Positions 55,927 through 64,000 of a DNA stretch of 64,000 bases are shown here, piece after piece (within the stretch, counting starts at the first letter, position 1; each line of letters starts with the position of its first letter). Both the position numbers and the translations under genes were made by a program. The notes under the pieces are model-generated. The model worked only from the letters and a program-made list of their open reading frames with translations. It was not told the DNA's origin and made no database searches. The stretch spans positions 842,030 to 906,029 of the forward strand of contig NOKP01000022.1 of NCBI GenBank assembly GCA_002682825.1, in the 5' to 3' direction. Origin of the DNA: Neonectria sp. B-13 (taxonomy: Eukaryota > Ascomycota > Sordariomycetes > Hypocreales > Nectriaceae).

Positions 55927-56835
55927 AAAAGAAATACTATTGTTTTTTCTATTTTCTTTTATACTATTTAACTTTTAGCTCTTTCTTTAGGTATATACTA
56001 CTAAGGACTATTATATTTAAATAATATAATAATTATATTATTAATTATATAAAATAATTACTATTTAAATTATATTATAGCTTAATAAACCTTTACTAAG
56101 CTATATATATAGGCTTTTATATCTTTTATATAGTAAATTAAAAGAATATTTAAGTCTTATTTCTATATTATAAATTATAACTTAAAAGTCTAACTTAAAG
56201 TATATAAAATAGTCTATAATTAATTACTTTAAACTTAAGATATTAGTTTAATTAATAGTCTTTAGCTATAATATTCTATTATAAAAGAAAATATAATTTA
56301 ATATAATAATAGTTTAATAGATTATAATAGAATAGCTCTTTTTAAAGAGGCTAGCTTTAAAGCTAAAAAGGAATAATAATATTACTATTATAGAAAAGAA
56401 GTTCCTTAAGAAACTATATAATTCTATTTATACCTTATAGATTATTTAAATATAATAGTCCTTAGTAGTATATACCTAAAGAAAGAGCTAAAGGTTAAAT
56501 AGTATAAAAGAAAATATAAAAAGTAATAATATAATAGGCTTAATACTTAAGCTTAAAATAATAATAACTTAAGGAAATAAAGGTTTCTATTATAAAGTTA
56601 AGATATAAGTTTTACTATTCTAATTAATTGAAAAAGCTAGATCTTAGAAAAGGCTAAAATCCCTTAGGATAAAAGTTTAGCTTTTATACTTTCTAGGCTT
56701 TTTATATTTTATTTAACCTTTTATATAATATAATAATTATACTACTAATTATATAAAATAACTACTTTTATTTAAATTATACTATAGCTTAATAAGCCTT
56801 TATTAAGCTATATATATAAACTCTTATATAATCTA

Positions 56836-57912
56836 TTTAGATATAATAGTCCTTAGTAGTATATACCTAGAGAAGGGGCTAAAGGTTAAATAGTATAAAA
56901 GAAAATAGAAAAAACAATAGTATAATAGGCTTAATACTTAAGCCTAAAGCAATAATAACTTAAGGAGATAAAAGTTTCTACTATAAAGTTAAGGTATAAG
57001 TTTTATTGCCTTAATCAGCTAGAAAAGCTAGATCTTAGAAAAGCTAGATCTTAGAAAAGCTAGATCTTGGAAAAGCTAGATCTTGGAAAAGCTAGACCTT
57101 AGAAAAGCTAGATCTTAGAAAAGGCTAAAACCCCTTAGGATAAAAGCCTAGTCTACAAGGTAATCTTTATACTTTCTAGGCCCTTTACATTCCATCCAAC
57201 CTTCTATACAATATAAAGACTATACAATCAATTACATAAAATAACTGCTTCCTTCTGAATTACACTATAGCCTAGTAAGCCCTTATTAAGCTATACCTAT
57301 AGGCTCTTATATAACCTATATAGCCTATTTTGAGCAGATCTAAGCCTTATTTCTAAGCTATAAATTGCAGTTTAAAAGTCTAATCTATAAGATATAAAAG
57401 AGGTTAAAACTAATTAATGCCCTAAGGCTAAAGAATTAGTCTAGTTAGTAGTCTTTAGTTATTGTATCCTATTATAAGATAGAATCTAGCCTAATAGAAT
57501 AATAGCTTAGTAGATTGCAATAGAATAGGTCTTTCTAGAGGGACTAGCTTTAAAGCTAGAAAGGAATAGTAATACTATCAATATAGACAAGAGGTTTATT
57601 AATAGTCTAAAGTATAATAATTGTATCTTATAGGTTATATAGCTAATAAGTAATACTATAATAACTAATCTATAACTGAAGGAGTAATAATTGTATTAGA
57701 AAGCAAGAGAATCTGGTTATTTTTAACATTAGCTATAAAGCATAGAGGGATTTGGCAGAGGGAGTTCTAGGAAGCTAGAGGGGGCAAAAGTCAATAATTA
57801 GGTTTAAAATCCAAAGATCTATCCCCCTATTAAGCTTAAGCAAAGGAAATATATGATTTAGTACAATCATGGATAAGCAGAAACAGTAGTCCAAACAGTA
57901 GTTTCAATAGTG
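56836..57912 (+). repeat. 1.05-kb repeat unit, direct copy with moderate decay
   Basis: Full-length from TTTAGATATAATAGTCCTTAG to CAGTAGTTTCAATAGTG. More C and G survive here than in the neighbours (for example CAATCATGGATAAGCAGAAAC near the end), so it is a useful reference copy. Confidence 0.8.
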
Positions 57913-60849
57913 CTTATATAATCTATATAGTAAATTAAAAGAATATTTAAGCCTTATTTCTATACTATAAATTATAACTTAAAAGTCTAGCTTAAGTTAT
58001 ATAAAATAGCTTATAATTAACTACTTTAGACTTAAGAAGTTAATCTAATTAATAGTTTTTAGTTATAATATCCTACTATAAAAGGAAATATAGTTTAATA
58101 TAATAATAGTCTAATAGATTATAATAGAATAGCTCTTTCTAAAGAAACTAACTTTAAAGCTAAAAAGAAATAGTAATATTACTACTATAGAAAAAGAGTT
58201 CCTTAAAAGGTTATATAACTCTATTTATATCTTATAAATTATAAAGTTAATAAGTAATATTATTTTAATTAATCTATAGCTAAAGGAATAATATATTAGA
58301 AACTAAAGGAATCCTATAGTTATCTCTAATATTTACTATAAAGTATAGAAGGATTTAGTAAAAGGAGTTCTAGAAAGCTAGAGAGAGTAAAAGTTAATAA
58401 TTAGGTTTAAAATCTAAAGATCTATTCTTTTATTAAGCTTAAGTAAAGAAAATATATAACTATTTAATGCAATTATAAATAAGTAGAAATAGTAGTCTAA
58501 ATAGTAGTTTTAATAGTAGTCTTATAAGTTATATAGTTAATAGATAATATTATTCTAATTAACTTATAGCTAAAGAAGTAATATATTAAAAACTAAAGGA
58601 ATCTAATTATCTTTAATATTAGTTATAAAGTATAGAGGGATTTAATAGAAGGAGTTCTAGAAAGCCTAATAGTTATTCCTAGTATTAGTAAATAGAGAGA
58701 GTAAAATTTAATAATTAGGTTTAAAATCTAAAGATCTATTCTCTTATTAAGCTTAAATAAAGAAAATATATAATTTAATATAATTATAAATAAATAGAAA
58801 TAGTAGTTTAAATAGTAGTTTTAATAATACTTATTTAGATATAATAGTCCTTAATAATATATACCTAAAGAAGAGGCTAAAGGTTAAATAATATAAATGA
58901 AAATAGAAAAGATAATAATATAATAGACTTAATACTTAAGCTTAAGATAATAATAAGTTAAATAGATAAAGGTTTCTATTATAAAGTTAAAGTATAAGCT
59001 TTACTATCTTAATTAGCTAGAAAAGCTAGGTCTTAAAAAAGCTAAATCTTAGAAAAGCTAGATCTTAAAAAAGGCTAAAACCTCTTAAGATAAAAGTCTA
59101 ATCTTTATACTTTTTAAGCTCTTTATATTCTATTTAACCTTTTATATAATATAAAGATTATATAACTAATTATATAAAATAACTACCTTCTGAATTATAC
59201 TATAGTTTAGTAAGCTTTTATTAAGCTATACCTATAAGCTTTTATATAATCTATATAGCCTATTTTAAGTAGATCTAAGCCTTATTTTTAAGTTATAAAT
59301 TATAGTTTCCCTTTATAAGAGAACCTAATATATAATGATTACTATATTATATATTAATTTCTTTATCTTAAGCCTGATTGGTTTTAAAGTTCTTTATTAA
59401 CCTTTATATTTAACCTAAACCTATCTACCTTTTCTATCTAGTCTAAGCTTTTCCTTAACCCTATTCCTAGCATATAATCCTTCCCTCTAATTTCATAATA
59501 TTAGACTAACTAACCATTTATACTAGTTCTATGCACTCTAGCAACTCCTAGAACTAAAGGGCATATTTGTCTTTAGATAATTCTTTAATAATAACTTTAT
59601 TATCTTTATTATTTAATCTAGCCTTTAATTGCTTAGTAAGGGCTTTAAGTAGTATTTTCTTCTTTATAATAAAGCTAATATTATTAACTTTAATAGCTCT
59701 ATTATTAAAGAGTAAGTAGTAGCTAAATATAGCTAAATGTACCTTTTGAATAGTATTAATTATTATATAGCTAGACTTAAAGCTATTAAGGCTATAAAGT
59801 CTAGCCTAGTAAAGTTACTACTTATACTTAATAGCTTTTATCTCTTTATTTAAAGAGTAATAGTATTCTATTTTATATATCTTATAACTTTGTATTTTAC
59901 TATCTAGCTATAAGGTATAATAGATAATTAGAAAAGGAGTATATATTATAGTTATATTATACTATATTATAGTATATTAAGAAAGAGAGAAGAAGGCTAG
60001 TCTAACTTATTAGCTTGATAAAAGATAATTAGATTATTTATATATACTATAGTTTAGAATAAGCTTTTTATGAATTAAATATTAAGATTAAAGAGAAGGA
60101 CCTAAATAGATTATAAAAATAGGCTTAAAGTATAATATTAATATAAACTATATTACTAGGAAAGCTTATTATATTTAAGTTATTAGGATTAATAGTACTA
60201 GGTATAATATCTTCCTATATTAACTATTATATATTATCTACTATATTATTTTAATCTATTAGATAATATTAACTAAAGCTAAAATTACTATAAATAAATT
60301 ATAGTTTAAAAGTCTAATCTATAAGATATAAAAGAGATTAAAACTAATTAATACTTTAAGGCTAAAGAATTAGTCTAGTTAATAGTCTTTAATTATTATA
60401 TTCTACTATAAAATAGAATCTGGTCTAATAGAATAATAGCTTAATAAATTATAATAGAATAAGTCTTTTTAAAAAGCCTAGCTTTAAAGCTAAAAAGGAA
60501 TAATAATACTATTAATATAAAGAAAAGGTTTATTAATAGTCTAAAGTATAATAATTATATCTTATAGATTATATAGCTAATAAGTAATATTATACTAACT
60601 AACTTATAACTAAAGAAGTAATAACTATATTAGAAAGTAAAAGAATCTTATTATAGTTATCTTTAATATTAGCTATAAAGTATAAAGGGATTTAATAGAG
60701 AGAGTTCTAAGAAGTTTAATAGTTATTTCTAATGTTAATAGACTAATAATAGTTATTATAGAAAGAGTAAAAGTTAATAATTAGGTTTAAAATCTAAAGA
60801 TCTATCCCTCTATTAAGCTTAAGTAAAGTAAATATATAACTATTTAATA

Positions 60850-61896
60850 TTTAGATATAATAGTCCTTAGTAGCATACACCTAGAGAAGGGGCTAAAGAT
60901 TAAACAGTATAAAAGAAAACAGAAAAAACAACAGTATAATAGGCTTAATACCCAAGCCTAAGGCAATAATGACTCAAGGAGATAAAAGTTTCTACTATAA
61001 AGTTAAGGTATAAGTTTTACTGCCCCAATCAGCTAGAAAAGCTAGATCTTAGAAAAGCTAGATCTTGGAAAAGCTAGACCTTAGAAAAGCTAGATCTTGG
61101 AAAAGGCTAAAACCCCTTGGGATAAAAGCCCAGCCTACAAGGCTCTGCGCTTTCTAGGCTCTTCGCATTCCATCCGACCTTCTAAACAACACAACAACCA
61201 TACCACCAATCACACAAGATGACTACTTCCTTCCGAATTGCACTACAGCCCAGCGAGCCCTCACCAAGCTACACCCATAGGCTCTTATACAACCTATATG
61301 GCCTATTTCAAGAGGATCTAAGCCTTATTTCTAAGCTGCAAATTGCAGTTCAAAAGTCTAACCTATAAGATATAAAAGAGGTTAAAACCAATCAATACCC
61401 TAAGGCTAAGGAATTAGTCTAGTTAGCAGTCTTTGGTTGTTATATCCTACTGTAAGATAGAATCCGGCCTAATAGAGTAATAGCCCAGTGGATTACAATA
61501 GAACAGGTCTTTCTAGAGGGGCTAGCTTTAAAGCTAGAAAGGAACGGTAATACTACTGATGTAGAAAAGAGGTTTATCGATAGTCTGAAGTATGATGACT
61601 GTATCTCATGGGTCATACAGCTGATGAGCGATGCTATGATAACCAATCTGTAACCAAAGGAGTAATGATTGCATTAGAAAGCGAGAGAATCCTACTGTAG
61701 TTATCTCTAACATTGGCTATGAAGCGTGGAGGGATTTGGCGGAGGGAGTTAGAAGCTAGAGGGGGCAAAAGTCAATAATTAGGTTTAAAATCCAAAGATC
61801 TATCCCCCTATTAAGCTTAAGCAAAGGAAATATGTAACTATTCAGTGTAATCGCGGATAAGTAGAAATAGTAGTCTAAATAGTAGTTTTAACAGTG
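60850..61896 (+). repeat. 1.05-kb repeat unit, least decayed copy
   Basis: Full-length and noticeably richer in C/G than the other copies (for example CTCTTCGCATTCCATCCGACC at about 61160). It contains an interrupted plus-strand coding remnant, annotated separately. It is best placed to represent the ancestral sequence. Confidence 0.8.
61420..61663 (+). pseudogene. Coding remnant inside the least decayed repeat unit
   Basis: A plus-strand frame reads AQWITIEQVFLEGLALKLER and goes on through DSLKYDDCISWVIQLMS to a TAA at 61651-61653, where CAA (Gln) would fit. An earlier TAA sits at about 61455, again a likely CAA. The segment is helix-rich and protein-like. It could be a nucleocapsid-type or transposase helical region, but I cannot assign it. 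Confidence 0.4.
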
Positions 61897-62121
61897 AACT
61901 ATTTAATATAATTATAAATAAATAGAAATAGTAGTTTAAATAGTAGTTTTAATAATAATAAGCTATTTTATATACCTTAGGCTAAACCTTTAAGCTATAA
62001 TTTATAGTATAGAAATAAAGCTTAAATATTTCTTTAATTTACTATATAGATTATATAAGAGCTTATATATATAGCTTAATAAGAGCTTATTAAGTTATAG
62101 TATAATTTAAATAATTATCTT

Positions 62122-63187
62122 ATTTAGATATAATAGTTCTTAGTAGTATATACTTAGAGAAAGGGCTAAAGGTTAAATAGTATAAAAGAAAATAAAAAAA
62201 ACAATAGTATAATAGACTTAATACTTAAGCCTAAGGTAATAATAACTTAAAGAGATAAAAGTTTTTATTATAAAGTTAAGATATAAGTTTTATTACTCTA
62301 ATTAGCTAGAAAAGCTAGATTTTAAAAAAGCTAGATCTTAGAAAAGCTAAATCTTAGAAAAGCTAGACCTTAGAAAAGCTAGATCTTAGAAAAGGCTAAA
62401 ACCCCTTAGGATAAAAGCTTAGTCTATAAGGTAACTTTTATACTTTTTAGGTTACTTTTTTACATTCTATTCAACCTTCTATATAATATAAAGACTATAT
62501 AACTAATTATATAAGATAATTACTTCCTTCTGAATTATACTATAGCTTAGTAAGGGCTTACTAAGCTATACCTATAGGCTTTTATATAACCTATATAGCC
62601 TATTTTAAGTAAATCTAAGCCTTATTTCTAAGCTATAAATTATAATTTAAAAGTCTAATCTATAAGATATAAAAAAGGTTAAAACTAATTAATGCCTTAA
62701 AGCTAAGGAATTTATTTAGTTAATAGTCTTTAATTATTATATCTTACTATAAGATAGAATCTAGCCTAATAGAGTAATAGTCTAATAAATTGCAATAGAA
62801 TAGGTCTTTTTAGAAGGGCTAGTTTTAAAGCTAAAAAGGAATAATAATACTATTAATATAGAGAAGAGGTTTATTAATAGTTTAAAGTATAATAACTATA
62901 TCTTATAGGTTATATAGCTAATAAGTAATACTATAATAACTAACTTATAATCAAAGAAGTAATACATTAGAAAGTAAGAGAATCTTATTATAGTTATCTT
63001 TAACATTGGCTATAAAGCTATATAGAGGGATTTAGTAGAGGGAGTTCTATAGAGGGGGCAAAAGTTAATAATTAGGTTTAAAATCCAAAGATATATCCTT
63101 TTATTAAGCTTAAGCAAAGGAAACCTATAATTTAGTATAATTATAGATAAGTAGAAATAGTAGTCTAAATAGTAGTTTTAATAGTAA
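62122..63187 (+). repeat. 1.05-kb repeat unit, direct copy
   Basis: Start TTAGATATAATAGTTCTTAG, 16-bp repeat cluster 62305-62395, GGGGGCAAAAGTTAATAATT at about 63054, end AGTAGTTTTAATAGTAA. Heavily decayed but complete. Confidence 0.75.
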
Positions 63188-64000
63188 TAATTATCTTATA
63201 TAATTAGTAGTATAATTATTATATTATATAAAAAGTTAAATAGAATATAAAAGAGTAATCTAAAAAGTATAAAGACTAAGCTTTTATCTTAAGAGGTTTT
63301 ACTCTTTTCTAAGATTTAGCTTTTTTAAGATCTAGCTTTTCTAAGATTTAGCTTTTTTAAGATCTAGCTTTTCTAAGATTTAGCTTTTTTAAGATCTAGC
63401 TTTTCTAAGATCTAGCTTTTCTAGCTAATTAAGATAATAAAACTTATATTTTAGCTTTATAATAGAAACTTTTATTTTTTTAAGTTATTATTATTTTAAG
63501 CTTAAGTATTAAATCTATTATATTATTACTTTTTCTATTTTCCTTTATACTATTTAATCTTTAGCTTTTTCTTTAAATATATACTATTAAAGACTATTAT
63601 ATTTAAATATTTACTATTAAAACTACTATTTAAACTACTATTTCTACCTATTTATAATTATATTAAATTATATATTTCTTTTACTTAAGCTTAATAGAAG
63701 GATAGATCTTTGGATTTTAAACCTAATTATTAACTTTTGCTCTCTTTATAGAACTCTCTCTATTAAATCCCTTTATGCTTTATAGCTAATATTAAAGATA
63801 ACTAGATTCCCTTGGTTTCTAATGTATTACTCCTTTAGCTATAAGTTAATTAGAATAATATCACCTATTAACTTTATAATCTATAAAGTATAGATAGGAT
63901 TATATAGCTTCTTAAGGAACTTTTTTTCTATAATAGTAATATTATTATTCCTTTCTAGCTTTAGAGCTAGCCTCTTTAGAAAGAGCTATTCTATTATAAT

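Larger units (their letters stand above)
52479..64000. repeat. AT-rich, RIP-like block B (no intact genes)
   Basis: From the right end of the transposon to the window end the DNA is strongly AT/TA-rich with no coding-length frame except a short remnant near 61.4-61.7 kb. It is a patchwork of the 1.05-kb unit in both orientations: inverted orientation at 53.4-56.0 kb, direct at 56.4-63.2 kb, inverted again from 63.6 kb. A fragment of the family seen at 40895 lies at 52670-52830. A stretch at about 59300-60290 is not the unit and may be decayed retroelement sequence. Confidence 0.85.

Overview
The window looks like a piece of a filamentous ascomycete (Pezizomycotina) genome. Genes are split by short introns of 44-91 nt with GT...AG ends and CTRAY-type branch sites. 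Typical families are present: NLR/STAND N-terminal domains, a BCS1-like AAA ATPase, a C2H2+Zn2Cys6 regulator, an aminoglycoside-phosphotransferase-type kinase and a DUF3435 ('FluG-domain') tyrosine-recombinase-like protein. Large AT-dominated blocks made of decayed repeats carry a RIP-like signature: C-to-T changes at CpA that turn CAG/CAA codons into stops. I see no rRNA, tRNA or CRISPR. All gene models were assembled by eye from reading frames, splice signals and frame arithmetic.

Layout. 0-2.2 kb: the start of an NLR gene running off the left edge, an NLR N-domain relic, and a small frameshifted gene. 3.9-15.3 kb: ordinary accessory genes (seven-TM membrane protein, BCS1-like ATPase, unknown protein, C2H2 protein, unknown protein, APH-type kinase, Myb/SANT protein). 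15.6-18.1 kb: tandem repeats around an unknown Arg/Pro-rich protein. 18.4-21.0 kb: an 851-aa protein combining a coiled coil with a 21-aa repeat, a region with a PD-(D/E)XK-nuclease-like signature, and a protein-kinase-like domain. 22.0-25.3 kb: a fused SbcD/Mre11-like nuclease and SbcC/Rad50-like ATPase whose Walker A region is missing. 25.6-26.1 and 33.1-33.6 kb: two copies of a small MADS-box-like gene. 27.9-30.7 kb: a 50-bp minisatellite, a DUF3435-like N-terminal fragment, and unassigned coding. 30.9-31.7 kb: an LRR protein. 33.7-34.5 kb: palindrome-rich repeats.

35.0-37.9 kb holds a five-exon DUF3435 gene read leftward. It starts a few hundred bases from an abrupt change to AT-rich DNA at about 38.36 kb. 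This is the arrangement expected for the recombinase ('captain') end of a Starship-type giant transposon with cargo to the left, but the other end is not demonstrated.

43.6-50.7 kb is a gene island between two AT-rich blocks. It holds a metallo-beta-lactamase-fold hydrolase and an FAD-dependent monooxygenase sharing a divergent promoter with two CGG...CCG inverted sites, plus a C2H2+Zn2Cys6 transcription factor. It looks like a small self-regulated catabolic or metabolite cluster. At 50.9-52.5 kb lies a decayed Tc1/mariner element with 27-bp terminal inverted repeats and a TA target duplication. 38.4-43.5 and 52.5-64 kb are mostly nested copies of one repeat unit of about 1.05 kb plus at least one other family. 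Two runs of N are present, at 24,773-24,935 and 35,548-35,648. The second is flanked by an identical 131-bp sequence on both sides and looks like an assembly artefact.
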